From: Phreatobacter aquaticus
Lineage (GTDB): Bacteria > Pseudomonadota > Alphaproteobacteria > Rhizobiales > Phreatobacteraceae
Assembly: GCF_005160265.1 (NCBI RefSeq)
Contig: NZ_CP039865.1
Coordinates: 186,001 to 250,000 of the forward strand
DNA length: 64,000 bases
Direction: 5' to 3'
A model generated the notes under the pieces. It did no database searches. It saw nothing but the letters and a program-made list of their open reading frames with translations, and had not been told where the DNA came from. Both the position numbers and the translations under genes were made by a program. Position 1 is the stretch's first letter; every line of letters starts with the position of its first letter. This document shows, in pieces, positions 43,413 to 53,098 of the stretch.

Positions 43413-46106
43413 TCAGAGCGTCAGAACGGCCTTCTGCAGCGAGCTGTCGTCGGGATCCGTCGCCACCTTGAAGCCTAGCTCGCGGGCCAGCGCCAGCATC
43501 TTGACGTTCTCGTTGAGGATCTGCCCGTAGATGCGCTTGGTGCCCTGGGTCCGGCCGTAATCGATGATCAACTTCATGAGTGTGAGGCCCAGCCCCTTGC
43601 CCTGCAGGTCGGAGCGCACGAAGGCGGCATATTCGGCCAGGTCGTTGTCGGGGTCCGAATGGAGCCTCACCGCGCCGAGCATTTCCTCGCTGTCGGCGGC
43701 AAGCGCCACCAGCACCATCGAGCGCGCATAGTCGATCTGGCAGAGCTTGGCGACGAAGGCGTGGCTGAACTCCTTGATCGGCGAGAAGAACCGCTGGCGG
43801 ATATCGTTGGGATGGACGCGCTCGAGGAACGTGCGGAACATGTCCTCGTCCTCCGGCCGGACCGGGCGCACCTTGAAATGGAAGCCCTGCTCGGTCTCCA
43901 CCAGCCGCTCCCATTCCTTCGGATAGGGACGGATGGCGAAGCGGGGATGGCCACCGGCAACCAGACCCTTGGCGCGCGGCGCACCGACGGCGATCCGCGC
44001 ATCCAGCGCCAGCACACCGGATTGATCGGCGAGCAGCGGGTTGATGTCGATCTCCGCGATCTCCGGCAGGTCGGCGGCCAGTTGCGACAGGCGCACCAGC
44101 ACTTCCGCCACCTTGGCGCCGTCAACCGGCGGCACGTCGCGATAGCCCGCCATCTGCTTGGCGATGCGGGTGCGGGCGATCATGTCGCGGGCAATCCGCA
44201 TGTCGAGCGGCGGCAGCGCCAGCGCGCGATCCTTGATCAGCTCGACGGCCTTGCCGCCACGGCCGAACAGCATGACCGAGCCGAAGGTCGGATCATCGGC
44301 AAGACCCGCGATCAGCTCGATCGCACCGGGCCGGAGGATGGTCGGCTGGATCATGACCCCGTCGATCCGCGCATTCGGGCTGAGCTTCGGGATGCGGGTC
44401 AGCATGTCCCGCGTCACCTCTTCCACCTGCGCCTTGCTGGTGAGCCCGAGCCGGACGCCACCGACATCGGACTTGTGGGTGATGTCGGGCGACAGGATCT
44501 TCACCGCCACGCCCTTGCCGATGGCGAGGAACGCCTCGGCGGCCGCACCGGCCTCTTCCGGCGTCGTCGCGGCGGCGATCGGCACGGTCGGAATGCCATA
44601 GGCGCGCAAGATGCGATCGACCAGGATCGGGTCGAGCCAGCGGCGCTTGGCCTTCACTTCGGCGCTGATCGCGGCGCGCAGCTCCGCGAGATCGTCCGGG
44701 GAAACGATATCCGCCGTCTCCGGCGTCTCCATCAGCGCATCCTGGCCGCGCCGGTATTCCACCATATGCATGAAGCCGCGGGTCGCTTCCGCCTCTGTCG
44801 GGTAGCTCGGCAGGCCGGCCTTGGCGAAGATGCCGGTCGCTTCCTCCTGGTCGCCCAGCCAGACCGACAGGACCGGCTTGACCCGGTCGCCCCGCTTGCG
44901 CCGCTTGGTCACGACCTCGACGACGGCCTCTGCTGCTTCTCGGCTCGGCAGCAGGGCCGTCGGACAGTTCATCACCAGAACCGCATCGATATGGGGATCG
45001 TCGAGGGCGGCCTCCATGGCCGACGCATAGCGAGCCGCATCGGCGTCGCCGATGATGTCGATCGGATTGGCCCTGGACCAGGTCGCCGGCATGGTCTTGT
45101 CGAGCAGCGAGACGGTGTCGGCCGAGAGCGTCGCAAGCTTGCCGGAGAGATCCATCAGGCTGTCGACGGCGAGCACGCCGAGGCCGCCGCCATTGGTCAC
45201 GATCCCGAGCCGGTCGCCATGGAACAGGTTGAAGCGCGACAGCGTCTCGGCCGCGGCGATCAGTTCGTCGAGATCGCGGGCCCGCACCAGGCCCGCACGG
45301 CGGAAGGCCGCAGCATAGACATCATCGGCGCCGGCGAGCGCACCGGTATGGGATCGCGCGGCGGTGGCGGCGGCGGCATGGCGGCCGGATTTCAGCACCA
45401 CCACCGGCTTGGAGCGGGCGGCGGCCCTGACCGAGGCCATGAACTTGCGCACATCGGTAACCGCCTCGACATAGAGCAGGATCGCACGCGTGCGGTAATC
45501 CGCGGCGAAATAGTCGACGCAGTCGCCGAGATCGACATCGAGCTGGTCGCCAAGCGTCACCACGCCGGAAAAGCCGATCTGCCGGCGCTCAGCCCATTCC
45601 AGCAGGGTCGCGGCAATGGCGCCCGACTGGGAGATGAAGGCGAGCGGTCCAGGCCGGGCCCCACGGGAGGCAAAGCTCGCATCCACCTTGCCATGCGGCG
45701 CGATCACCCCGAAGCAGTTGGGACCGACGATGCGCATGCCATGGGCGCGCGCGATGGCATTCATCTTCGCGCCGGTCTTGGCGGCGGTTGAGCGCTCCAG
45801 CGCCGAGATGACAACGGCGGCGGGAAAGCCCCGCTCGGCGGCTTCGGCGACCAGGCCAGGGATGGTTGCGGCCGGCGTCGCCAGGACCACCAGATCCGGC
45901 GTCTCCGGGAGGGCCGCCAGCGAGGGATAGGACTTCAGCCCGGCCAGGACGTCGTGCTTGGGATTGACCGGATAGAGCCGGCCGTCAAATCCGGCGCGCT
46001 GCATGTTGGCCAGCAGCGCCTGTCCCATGGACCGCGTTCGGTCCGTCGCGCCGACAATGGCGACGGAGCCGGGCGTGAAATAGCGATCGAGACGATAGAG
46101 GCTCAA
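43413..46106 (-). CDS. Fused NDP-forming acyl-CoA synthetase and GNAT acetyltransferase (Pat-like)
   Basis: 897 residues from TTG 46106, preferred because GGAG lies seven bases upstream and homologues begin MS-x-YRLD; GTG 46115 is the alternative. The N-terminal CoA-binding/ligase domains span about 1-450 ([33 protein letters not shown]), the ATP-grasp domain about 480-700, and a GNAT domain about 730-897 ([18 protein letters not shown]). Such fusions are protein lysine acetyltransferases (Pat) whose ligase part senses acetyl/propionyl-CoA or cAMP. They often modify acyl-CoA synthetases. Confidence 0.9.
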   Translation of the reverse strand: MSLYRLDRYFTPGSVAIVGATDRTRSMGQALLANMQRAGFDGRLYPVNPKHDVLAGLKSYPSLAALPETPDLVVLATPAATIPGLVAEAAERGFPAAVVISALERSTAAKTGAKMNAIARAHGMRIVGPNCFGVIAPHGKVDASFASRGARPGPLAFISQSGAIAATLLEWAERRQIGFSGVVTLGDQLDVDLGDCVDYFAADYRTRAILLYVEAVTDVRKFMASVRAAARSKPVVVLKSGRHAAAATAARSHTGALAGADDVYAAAFRRAGLVRARDLDELIAAAETLSRFNLFHGDRLGIVTNGGGLGVLAVDSLMDLSGKLATLSADTVSLLDKTMPATWSRANPIDIIGDADAARYASAMEAALDDPHIDAVLVMNCPTALLPSREAAEAVVEVVTKRRKRGDRVKPVLSVWLGDQEEATGIFAKAGLPSYPTEAEATRGFMHMVEYRRGQDALMETPETADIVSPDDLAELRAAISAEVKAKRRWLDPILVDRILRAYGIPTVPIAAATTPEEAGAAAEAFLAIGKGVAVKILSPDITHKSDVGGVRLGLTSKAQVEEVTRDMLTRIPKLSPNARIDGVMIQPTILRPGAIELIAGLADDPTFGSVMLFGRGGKAVELIKDRALALPPLDMRIARDMIARTRIAKQMAGYRDVPPVDGAKVAEVLVRLSQLAADLPEIAEIDINPLLADQSGVLALDARIAVGAPRAKGLVAGGHPRFAIRPYPKEWERLVETEQGFHFKVRPVRPEDEDMFRTFLERVHPNDIRQRFFSPIKEFSHAFVAKLCQIDYARSMVLVALAADSEEMLGAVRLHSDPDNDLAEYAAFVRSDLQGKGLGLTLMKLIIDYGRTQGTKRIYGQILNENVKMLALARELGFKVATDPDDSSLQKAVLTL

Positions 46107-46242
46107 GGCGCGCACTCCGGCTTTGGCGACGCAGATGCGGATCGATATTGCACTGCAACAAGACAGGCATGTTGCAGGCGATCATCCAGCCCGCCTTGCG
46201 CCGGATCAAGGCGCACGGTTTGGCGGCCGCCGCGAGGAGGCC

Positions 46243-46866
46243 TTACGCCGCACCGGCCTCATGCTTGTCCAGAAAATCGCCGATCGACAGCGTGCGGAAA
46301 TCCGGCAGCGCACGGCGCAGCCGCTCGTGATCCCAGTCCCACCAGGCCAGTTGCAGCAGCCGCTCGGCCGTCGCCTCGTCGAACCGGCGGCGGATCGGAC
46401 GCGCCGGATTGCCGCCAACGATCGTGTAGGGCTCGACATCCTTGGTGACGATGGCGCCAGCGGCAACCACCGCCCCCGTTCCGACCGTCCGGCCGGCGAG
46501 GATCACGGCGCCATGGCCGACCCAGATGTCGTGGCCAAGCGTCACCCAGTTGGAGCGCCGCCAGTCGAAGAAGCCCGCCTCGTCCGGCTCGCCATCGAAA
46601 TAACGGGATGCGCGATAGAGAAAGTGGCTCTGGCTTGCCCGTTCCATCGGATGGTTGCCGGGATTGATCCGGACATGGGAGGCGATCGAGCAGAACTTGC
46701 CGATGGTCGCCATGTCGATCTGGCCATCCTGCACGATGTAGGAATAGTCGCCCATCGTGGTCTCGGAAATGACCGTCCTTGCGCCGACTTCGGTATAGGC
46801 GCCGAACCGGCTGTCGCGGATGATCGCTGCCGGATGGATGGACGGTTCGAGACCGAGATTGCTCAT
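46243..46866 (-). CDS. Hexapeptide-repeat acetyltransferase of phosphonate clusters
   Basis: 207 residues. Left-handed beta-helix repeats fill about 10-160: [73 protein letters not shown] and [20 protein letters not shown]. The C-terminus ([20 protein letters not shown]) is the signature of the family found beside phosphonate genes. It probably acetylates an aminoalkylphosphonate or a pathway intermediate. It is divergent from phnC. Confidence 0.88.
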   Translation of the reverse strand: MSNLGLEPSIHPAAIIRDSRFGAYTEVGARTVISETTMGDYSYIVQDGQIDMATIGKFCSIASHVRINPGNHPMERASQSHFLYRASRYFDGEPDEAGFFDWRRSNWVTLGHDIWVGHGAVILAGRTVGTGAVVAAGAIVTKDVEPYTIVGGNPARPIRRRFDEATAERLLQLAWWDWDHERLRRALPDFRTLSIGDFLDKHEAGAA

Positions 46867-46996
46867 GAAAAGACCTGCTGCCTGGCTTCGCTGCGGAATG
46901 AGATGCCCTAGTCTTGGGCATATGACGAATTCACGACAGGCAGACGACAATCCACAGTAAAGGCGCGCGTCCTGGCCGCAGGTTGCACTGTCGTGA

Positions 46997-47013
46997 TTGT
47001 CACAAAAGTGTAG
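46997..47013 (+). promoter_or_regulatory. Shared phn motif upstream of phnC
   Basis: TTGTCACAAAAGTGTAG lies 73 bases before phnC. The same sequence with two changes (TTGTCATAAAAGTATAG) precedes phnG at 52594-52610 on the same strand. It is a candidate site for PhnF or for phosphate-dependent control. It is not a canonical Pho box, because the 11-bp repeated TGTCA is missing. Confidence 0.5.
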
Positions 47014-47086
47014 CAGCCATCGCCTAGAGCCGAGACGAGAACAGGCAGCCCTTCCCGGCGCCTGATCCCGTGCGTGGTGAGGCCCG

Positions 47087-47893
47087 ATGCTGACCATTGA
47101 TCGCGTTACTCGACGGTTCGGCGCCAAGGCGGCGGTCGAGGACGTGTCTCTCGAAGTGGCCCCCGGCGCCTTCGTGGGCGTAATCGGGCGCTCTGGCGCC
47201 GGCAAGTCGACGCTTCTGCGCATGATCAACCGGCTGCAGGAACCCTCCGAGGGCCGCATCCTGTTCGAAGGCCGCAACGTGACGACGCTCACCGGCGCGG
47301 ACCTCCGCGACTGGCGTCAGTCCTGCGCCATGATCTTCCAGCAGTTCAACCTCGTCGGCCGGCTCGACGTGATGACCAATGTGCTGATGGGCCGCCTGAA
47401 CCATGTCGGCACCGCACGCGCCCTGTTCAAACTCTGGTCGATCGACGACCGGGCCATCGCGCTCTCCGCTCTGGAACAGTTCGACATCGCAACCCTTGCT
47501 GCCCAGCGGGCCGAAAGCCTCTCCGGCGGCCAGCAGCAGCGCGTGGCAATTGCCCGCGCCCTGGTGCAGGAGCCCAAGATCATCCTCGCCGACGAGCCGA
47601 TCGCCTCGCTCGACCCGCGCAACACCCGCATCGTCATGGATGCGCTGCAGCGCATCAACAAGCATTACGGCATCACGATCATCTGCAATCTGCACTCGCT
47701 CGACATTGCCCGCACCTATTGCGACCGGCTGGTGGGAATGGCGCAGGGCCGCATCGTGTTCGACGGTGCGCCGGAAGCTCTGACCGACGATGCCGCCCGC
47801 GACCTCTACGGCATCGAGGCTGGTGACGTGCTGGACGGCCACACACCCGTGCCGGCGCCGGCCGCGCAGATGCCAAGCCCCGCCTTCGCCTGA
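47087..47893 (+). CDS. phnC: Phosphonate ABC transporter ATPase
   Basis: 268 residues with all ABC motifs: Walker [11 protein letters not shown]-loop [13 protein letters not shown], signature LSGGQQQR, Walker [13 protein letters not shown] and switch His in CNLHSLD. The QFNLV...VLMGRL stretch is specific to PhnC. It powers uptake of alkylphosphonates with PhnD and PhnE. First gene of the five-gene importer unit. Confidence 0.94.
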   Translation: MLTIDRVTRRFGAKAAVEDVSLEVAPGAFVGVIGRSGAGKSTLLRMINRLQEPSEGRILFEGRNVTTLTGADLRDWRQSCAMIFQQFNLVGRLDVMTNVLMGRLNHVGTARALFKLWSIDDRAIALSALEQFDIATLAAQRAESLSGGQQQRVAIARALVQEPKIILADEPIASLDPRNTRIVMDALQRINKHYGITIICNLHSLDIARTYCDRLVGMAQGRIVFDGAPEALTDDAARDLYGIEAGDVLDGHTPVPAPAAQMPSPAFA

Positions 47894-47955
47894 CCCAAGT
47901 CCTGCATGAGGCCGGCTGGGACCGGCCTTCGCCTTTTCAACCGGAGATGAAACCC

Positions 47956-48873
47956 ATGTTCGATCGCCGCCAGATTGTCACCGGCCTCGCCGGCCTGCCC
48001 TTCGCCGCCTCCGTAGCGGGTGCCCAGGGCGCCTGGCAGAGCCGCTATCCGGAGTTGGTCTTCGCTGTGATCCCGGCCGAGAACGCGTCCGGCACTGTGG
48101 AACGCTACACGCCCTTCATCGAATATCTCGGCCGCGAACTCGGCGTGAAGGTCACGCTGCGCGTCGCCAATGACTATGCGGCCGTCATCGAAGGCCAGCG
48201 GGCCGGCAACATCCATATCGGCTTCTACGGCCCCTCGTCCTATGTCCGCGCCCACAGTGTGACCCAGGGCGGCGTCGAGCCCTTCGTGGTGGAAGTGCTG
48301 CAGGACGGCTCGGTCGGTTATTATTCGGTCGCCTATGTCCGCGCCAACAACCCGGCGACCCGGATCGAGGACCTGCGCGGCAAGAACCTCTGCCTCGTCG
48401 ATCCCAACTCGACCTCGGGCAACAATGTCCCGCGCTTCGCGATGTCCAAGCTCGGCATTGGAACGCCCGATCAGTTCTTCGGCCGCGTCGTCTATGCCGG
48501 CAGCCACGAGAACGCGGTGACCGCCGTGCTTCAGGGCACCTGCGATGTCGCCTTCAACTGGTGGAACTCCGAGACGGATTCCAACCTGGCCCGGATGGCT
48601 TCGAAGAACATGGTGAAGTCCGAAGACTTCAAGATGATCTTCAAGTCCGACCTGATCGCCGGTTCGCCGGTTGCCTATCTGACCTCGCTCCCCGCCGACC
48701 TGAAGGCTGCCATCACCAAGGCCTTCGTCGAGGCGCCTGTGAAGGCCAAGGCGGCCTTCGACCGCTGGTCCGACGGCAAGAACCAGGGCTTCAGGCCGAC
48801 GACCCATGCCGACTACAAGGCGATCGTCGACCTCCAGGCCTTCGTCGACCAGCTCCGCCGCCAGCGTTCCTGA
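47956..48873 (+). CDS. phnD: Phosphonate-binding periplasmic protein 1
   Basis: 305 residues. ATG 47956 is chosen over 47947 because GGAG is nine bases before it. Twin-arginine-like signal (MFDRRQIVTGLAGLPFAASV). PhnD blocks: PFIEYLGRELGVKVTLRVAN, DYAAVIEGQRAGNIHIGFYG, LVDPNSTSGNNVPRFAMSKL and a GTCDVAFNWWNSE loop. It captures phosphonates for PhnCE. It is closely related to the next gene product, so this is a tandem duplication. Confidence 0.92.
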   Translation: MFDRRQIVTGLAGLPFAASVAGAQGAWQSRYPELVFAVIPAENASGTVERYTPFIEYLGRELGVKVTLRVANDYAAVIEGQRAGNIHIGFYGPSSYVRAHSVTQGGVEPFVVEVLQDGSVGYYSVAYVRANNPATRIEDLRGKNLCLVDPNSTSGNNVPRFAMSKLGIGTPDQFFGRVVYAGSHENAVTAVLQGTCDVAFNWWNSETDSNLARMASKNMVKSEDFKMIFKSDLIAGSPVAYLTSLPADLKAAITKAFVEAPVKAKAAFDRWSDGKNQGFRPTTHADYKAIVDLQAFVDQLRRQRS

Positions 48874-48927
48874 TCGAGACGGGCGGCATCGGCTTCCCGA
48901 CGCCGCCCCATCCGGAGGCCATTGGCC

Positions 48928-49833
48928 ATGCTTCGCCGTCTGTTCCTGACATTGGTCTGCCTGTTCGCGGCCGGCACCATGGCCACAGCCCAGGACTGGC
49001 GCCAGCGCTATCCAGAGCTCGTCTTCTCGGTCACGCCTTCGGAAAATGCCGGGGGCGTGACCGACCGTTTCGAACCGTTCCTCGCCTATCTCTCGCGCGA
49101 GCTCGGCGTCCGCGTGACCCTGCGCATCGCCAATGATTATGCAGCCGTTATCGAGGCTCTGCGCACCGGCCAGGTCCAGTTCGCGCATTTCGGCCCGGCC
49201 GCCTATGCCCGCGCTCTCGTCGTCACCAATGGCGGCGTCGAGCCGCTGGTGACGCTCGCCAATTCAGCCGGCGCCGTCGGCTATTTCTCGGTCCTCTATG
49301 TCCGCGCCGGCGATCCCGCCCAGTCCATCACCGACCTGCGTGGCCGCAACATCTGCCTCGTCGATCCCAATTCGGCCTCCGGCAACAACGTGCCGCGCTT
49401 CACGATGAACAAGCTCGGCATTGACCCCGAACAGTTCTTCGGCCGCGTGGTCTATGCCGGCAGCCACGAGAATGCGGTGATGGGCCTGATCCAGGGCACA
49501 TGCGACGGTGCCTTCAACTGGTGGAACACCGAGCGGGAATCCAACCTGTTGCGCATGGCCGCCAAGAACATGGTCAAGGCCGAGGATGTCCGCATCATTC
49601 TGAAATCGACCCTGATTCCGGGCTCGCCGGTCGCTGTCATGAGCAGCCTGCCCGTGGAGCTTCGCGAACGGATCCGACAGGCCTTCCTCGATGCCGCCGC
49701 CAAGGATCCGGCAGCCTTCCAGCGGATCAGCGACGGTCAGGCCACCAGCTATGTCCGCGCCAATGCCGAAGATTACCAGGTGATGCAGGAACTCCTGCAA
49801 TTCGTCGACCAGATGCGGCGTCGCAGGAGCTGA
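48928..49833 (+). CDS. phnD: Phosphonate-binding periplasmic protein 2 (tandem paralogue)
   Basis: 301 residues from ATG 48928 (GGAGG ten bases upstream), with an ordinary Sec signal (MLRRLFLTLVCLFAAGTMAT). It repeats the blocks of the first PhnD: RELGVRVTLRIANDYAAVIE, LVDPNSASGNNVPRFTMNKL, FFGRVVYAGSHENAV and CDGAFNWWNTE. Differences cluster at GFYGPSSYVRA versus HFGPAAYARA, near the expected ligand pocket. The pair may bind different phosphonates. The signal peptide type also differs from the first copy. Confidence 0.92.
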   Translation: MLRRLFLTLVCLFAAGTMATAQDWRQRYPELVFSVTPSENAGGVTDRFEPFLAYLSRELGVRVTLRIANDYAAVIEALRTGQVQFAHFGPAAYARALVVTNGGVEPLVTLANSAGAVGYFSVLYVRAGDPAQSITDLRGRNICLVDPNSASGNNVPRFTMNKLGIDPEQFFGRVVYAGSHENAVMGLIQGTCDGAFNWWNTERESNLLRMAAKNMVKAEDVRIILKSTLIPGSPVAVMSSLPVELRERIRQAFLDAAAKDPAAFQRISDGQATSYVRANAEDYQVMQELLQFVDQMRRRRS

Positions 49834-49840
49834 TCCGTCC

Positions 49841-50737
49841 ATGAATGCTGCAACCACCCGCCTGCCCGAAGCACAGCTTGCGCCGCTGATGGCGGCCTAT
49901 GAGCAGGCGATGGCAGCCAAGCGTCGGCAGGTCTGGATCGGCTTCGCCATTCTGGTCGCCGTCACCCTGCTCGCAGGTTTTGTCGCCGAGGTACGGCCCG
50001 GCACCTTCTTCACCAACCTCTACCGCTTCACCGACTACCTCGGCCGCATCTTCACCCTCGACAACGGCCCGGCCTCCGGCCGCTTCGTGCTGGTCGACGT
50101 GGTCGAATGGATGTGGGGCTTCGACAAGTGGATGAAGCTCCTCGCCGAGACCCTGCTGATCGCCTATGTCGGCACGATCATGGGGGCGGTCGGCGGCTTC
50201 TGCCTGGCTTTCGTCGCCGCGCGCAACCTCGCCCCCACCTCATGGATGCGGTTTGCCGCCAAGCGCGTTCTCGAATTCTGCCGCACCGTGCCGGAGATCG
50301 TCTTCGCGCTGATCTTCGTGGTCGCCTTTGGCCTTGGACCCGTGCCGGGCGTGCTGGCTATTGCCATCCATACATTCGGTGCGCTCGGCAAGCAGTTCGC
50401 GGAAGTTGCCGAGAATATCGACATGAAGCCGATCGACGGCCTGACCGCCACCGGCGCGACCTGGATCGAGCGCATGCGCTTTGCCGCCCTGCCCCAGGTC
50501 ACCTCCAACTTCGTCAGCTATGCGCTGCTGCGCTTCGAGATCAATGTGCGCGGTGCCGCCGTCATGGGCTTCGTCGGCGCGGGCGGCATTGGCCAGGACC
50601 TCGTGGAGGCGATCCGCAAGTTCTACTATGCCGACGTCTCCGCCATTCTCGTCCTGATCATCGCAACCGTCATGGTCATCGACCTTGCCACCGAGCGTGT
50701 GCGCCACGCCCTGATCGGACTGGAGCACCGTCAATGA
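49841..50737 (+). CDS. phnE: Phosphonate ABC transporter permease 1
   Basis: 298 residues with about six membrane helices and the ABC permease coupling segment (TATGATWIERMRFAALPQVTSN), plus the PhnE phrases FCRTVPEIVFALIFVVAFGLG and GAAVMGFVGAGGIGQDL. It forms the channel with the second PhnE. Its stop overlaps the next start (ATGA). Confidence 0.92.
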   Translation: MNAATTRLPEAQLAPLMAAYEQAMAAKRRQVWIGFAILVAVTLLAGFVAEVRPGTFFTNLYRFTDYLGRIFTLDNGPASGRFVLVDVVEWMWGFDKWMKLLAETLLIAYVGTIMGAVGGFCLAFVAARNLAPTSWMRFAAKRVLEFCRTVPEIVFALIFVVAFGLGPVPGVLAIAIHTFGALGKQFAEVAENIDMKPIDGLTATGATWIERMRFAALPQVTSNFVSYALLRFEINVRGAAVMGFVGAGGIGQDLVEAIRKFYYADVSAILVLIIATVMVIDLATERVRHALIGLEHRQ

Positions 50738-51621
50738 CCACCGCGACCGATCCCAACCATCCCGTGGTCGCCGATGCCCTGGCTGGCCGCGCTGAGATGA
50801 TCATGCGCTATCCCGCGATCTTCGCGCCCTCCTCCGCGGGCCGCCTGAAGGCCGTGGCCGTCACCCTGGCATTGCTTGGCCTGTTCATCTTCGGCATGAT
50901 CGAACTCGGCTTTTCGCTGACCAGGATGATCACCGGCCTTGGCCAGCTCGGCGTCACCATCGCGCACATGATGCCGCCCTCCACCGGGACTTGGACGAAG
51001 TTCTTCATCTACCTTCATGCCCTGGCCGAGACCGTCGCCATCGCATTTCTCGGCGTGATGGTGGCGGCAATCCTGGCGCTGCCCTTCGGCTTCCTCGCCG
51101 CCAAGAACGTCATCCCCAACTGGATCGTCCATGTGCTGGCGCGCCGCTTCCTCGACACGGTCAGGGGCGTGGATGAACTGATCTGGGCGCTGATCTGGGT
51201 CGGCGTGGTGGGGCTTGGACCCTTTGCCGGCGTGCTGGCGCTGGTGACCGCCAATTTCGGCGCCTTTGGTAAGCTCTTTTCCGAGGCCATCGAGACGGCC
51301 GACCGCAGGGCCGGCGAAGGCATCCTGTCGACAGGGGGAAACAACCTCCACGTTGCGCGCTTCGCGCTCCTGCCGCAGATCCTGCCGGTCATCGGCAGTC
51401 AGGTCCTCTACTATTTCGAGAGCAACACCAGGTCTGCCACCATCATCGGCATTGTCGGCGCCGGCGGCATCGGCCTGCATCTCGCCGAGCAGATCCGCGT
51501 GCTGGAATTCCAGCACGTCTCGGCCCTGATCCTGATGATCCTCGTCACCGTCGCCGCCATCGACCAGGTGTCGAGCCGCCTGCGGTTTGCGCTGATCGGC
51601 GAGGCCGGACAGGCCCGCTGA
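50734..51621 (+). CDS. phnE: Phosphonate ABC transporter permease 2
   Basis: 295 residues. ATG 50734 overlaps the stop of the first permease. Six-helix ABC permease with the coupling segment STGGNNLHVARFALLPQILP and the typical FLDTVRGVDELIWALIWVGV and SATIIGIVGAGGIGLHLAEQ. The two permeases differ enough to act as a heterodimer, the common arrangement for phosphonate importers of this order. Last gene of the importer unit; a large palindromic repeat follows. Confidence 0.92.
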   Translation: MTTATDPNHPVVADALAGRAEMIMRYPAIFAPSSAGRLKAVAVTLALLGLFIFGMIELGFSLTRMITGLGQLGVTIAHMMPPSTGTWTKFFIYLHALAETVAIAFLGVMVAAILALPFGFLAAKNVIPNWIVHVLARRFLDTVRGVDELIWALIWVGVVGLGPFAGVLALVTANFGAFGKLFSEAIETADRRAGEGILSTGGNNLHVARFALLPQILPVIGSQVLYYFESNTRSATIIGIVGAGGIGLHLAEQIRVLEFQHVSALILMILVTVAAIDQVSSRLRFALIGEAGQAR

Positions 51622-51643
51622 TCAGCTACACGCCATTGGGAGG

Positions 51644-51780
51644 CCCCACCCCAACCCTCCCCGCAAGCGGGGAGGGGGCCAAATGCGCTCACGGCATGAT
51701 CACGCCGAATTCCCGGTGAAATCGCTAGCTTCGCTGGCGGGCTGAGCCCCCTCCCCGTTGCGGGGAGGGTTGGGGTGGGG
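51644..51780. repeat. Palindromic repeat pair between phnE2 and phnF
   Basis: The arm CCCCACCCCAACCCTCCCCG (starting 51644, ending near 51679) is mirrored by one ending CGGGGAGGGTTGGGGTGGGG (about 51746-51780), each with its own inner CCCCGC/GCGGGG hairpin. About 65 bases of unique DNA lie between. It occupies the gap between two convergent genes and may act as a termination or insulation element. It resembles the block at 13725-13864. Confidence 0.7.
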
Positions 51781-51820
51781 TTCCTGCCAATCTCACAAGG
51801 TCGCTTTCAGCGCTTCTGCC

Positions 51821-52540
51821 CTATCCCCCGACCGTGATCCGCACGCGATCCGCGGAGAAATGCGAGCGCGCCCACTGGATCGGCAGGCCATCGGGATCGA
51901 CATTGACGCTCTCGATCACCAGAACCGGCCGGCCCGCAGCGATTTCCAGCTGCTCGGCATCGCGCTCATCGGCGATGGCTGCCCCGACATGGGTGCGGGC
52001 ACGGCGATAATCCGGCACACCGCAAGCCGCCAGCGCGGCCGAGATCGATCCCGTTGCCGCATAGACCTCGGGCACACGAGCGAAGCGCGGAAGTGGAAAA
52101 GCCGTCACCGCCCATGAGATCGGCACGCCATCGGCAAAATGGCCGCTTTCGACCAGCACGACCGGATCCTCCGGCGACAATCCCAGCGCCTCCGCGATCT
52201 CCTCACTGGCGCCGGTCTCGCGAAAGCCCAGCAGCTTGCCGGCGGGATCTCGCGCTTGGCCCACCACGATCTCGGAGAACCGTGTGCGGACGCCGATCGG
52301 ATAGGTCAGCGGCTTGGCTTCGACATAGGTGCCGGAGCCCTGCGTCACGCGGACCAGTCCCTTGTCGACCAGCGATTTCACCGCCTGCCTGACGGTGTGG
52401 CGATTGACGCCGAAGCGCTCGGTCAATTGCGCTTCCGTCGGCAGTTTCGCGCCCGCCGGCAATCCACCGCCGGCGATCTCGGCCTCCAGCGTCTCCGCGA
52501 TCTGCCGCCAGACGGTGACCCCGCCCCCTCGTGCCAGCAT
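51821..52540 (-). CDS. phnF: GntR/HutC-type regulator of phosphonate genes
   Basis: 239 residues. The winged helix-turn-helix is at about 5-72 (VWRQIAETLEAEIAGGGLPA, LTERFGVNRHTVRQAVKSLV) and a UTRA effector domain at about 90-235 (SEIVVGQARDPAGKLLGFRE, VLVIESVNVDPDGLPIQWAR). The PhnF class represses phosphonate uptake and degradation genes until substrate or phosphate shortage relieves it. It is divergent from the phnG operon across a 93-bp region. Confidence 0.9.
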   Translation of the reverse strand: MLARGGGVTVWRQIAETLEAEIAGGGLPAGAKLPTEAQLTERFGVNRHTVRQAVKSLVDKGLVRVTQGSGTYVEAKPLTYPIGVRTRFSEIVVGQARDPAGKLLGFRETGASEEIAEALGLSPEDPVVLVESGHFADGVPISWAVTAFPLPRFARVPEVYAATGSISAALAACGVPDYRRARTHVGAAIADERDAEQLEIAAGRPVLVIESVNVDPDGLPIQWARSHFSADRVRITVGG

Positions 52541-52593
52541 GGCTGCCCCGTCATTCCCGTGTCACGCGCTTCAGGCTTGATCCCGAAGGCGTG

Positions 52594-52623
52594 TTGTCAT
52601 AAAAGTATAGTCATCTAGACGAA
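52594..52623. promoter_or_regulatory. Candidate PhnF/phosphate control region upstream of phnG
   Basis: TTGTCATAAAAGTATAG (52594-52610) repeats the motif upstream of phnC. Directly after it, GTATAG (52605-52610) and CTAGAC (52615-52620) are inverted repeats with one mismatch, a form like HutC-type GntR sites. It lies between phnF and phnG and starts 40 bases before phnG. The promoter elements within it could not be assigned with confidence. Confidence 0.5.
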
Positions 52624-52633
52624 TAAACAAGCC

Positions 52634-53098
52634 ATGATGACCAGCACGCCAGAATCACCCAGTCTTCAAAGCGCTCGCAAGGCCGCCATGGCGATCATGG
52701 CCCGCGCCACGACCGTCGAACTGGCTGCCATGGACGACATTGCGCCCATGTCCGAGCTTCGCACGTTGCGCGCCCCGGAAATAGGTCTCGTCATGGTGCG
52801 CGGACGCATCGGCGGCGACGGCGCCCCCTTCAATCTGGGCGAAACAACCGTCAGCCGCGCGGCCGTCGCGCTCACCTCCGGCGAAGTCGGCTTCGGCCAT
52901 GTGCTGGGGCGCGACACCGAGAAGGCCCGGCTCGCGGCCATCGCCGATGCGCTCTGGCAGAACGCGGCGCATCGCCCGGCCGTGGAGGCGCTGCTCGCAC
53001 CGATCCGCGCGCGGATCGCCGCCGAGACGACCATGTCCGCCGAGCGCACCGCCGCCACCCGCGTCGACTTCTTTACCCTGGTCCGCGGAGAAGACTGA
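52634..53098 (+). CDS. phnG: C-P lyase core subunit PhnG
   Basis: 154 residues. PhnG features include RATTVELAAM, an LRAPEIGLVMVRGRIGGDGA block, FNLGETTVSRAAVALTSGEV and GFGHVLGRDTEKARLAAIAD. With PhnH, PhnI and PhnJ it forms the core complex that first joins phosphonate to ATP (displacing adenine) and then breaks the carbon-phosphorus bond. First gene of the lyase operon. Its stop overlaps the phnH start by one base. Confidence 0.94.
   Translation: MMTSTPESPSLQSARKAAMAIMARATTVELAAMDDIAPMSELRTLRAPEIGLVMVRGRIGGDGAPFNLGETTVSRAAVALTSGEVGFGHVLGRDTEKARLAAIADALWQNAAHRPAVEALLAPIRARIAAETTMSAERTAATRVDFFTLVRGED

Noticed and set aside
46990-47006. Pho box upstream of phnC
   Set aside because: CTGTCGT and TTGTCAC resemble half-boxes, but they start 9 bases apart rather than 11, so PhoB binding is not supported by spacing.
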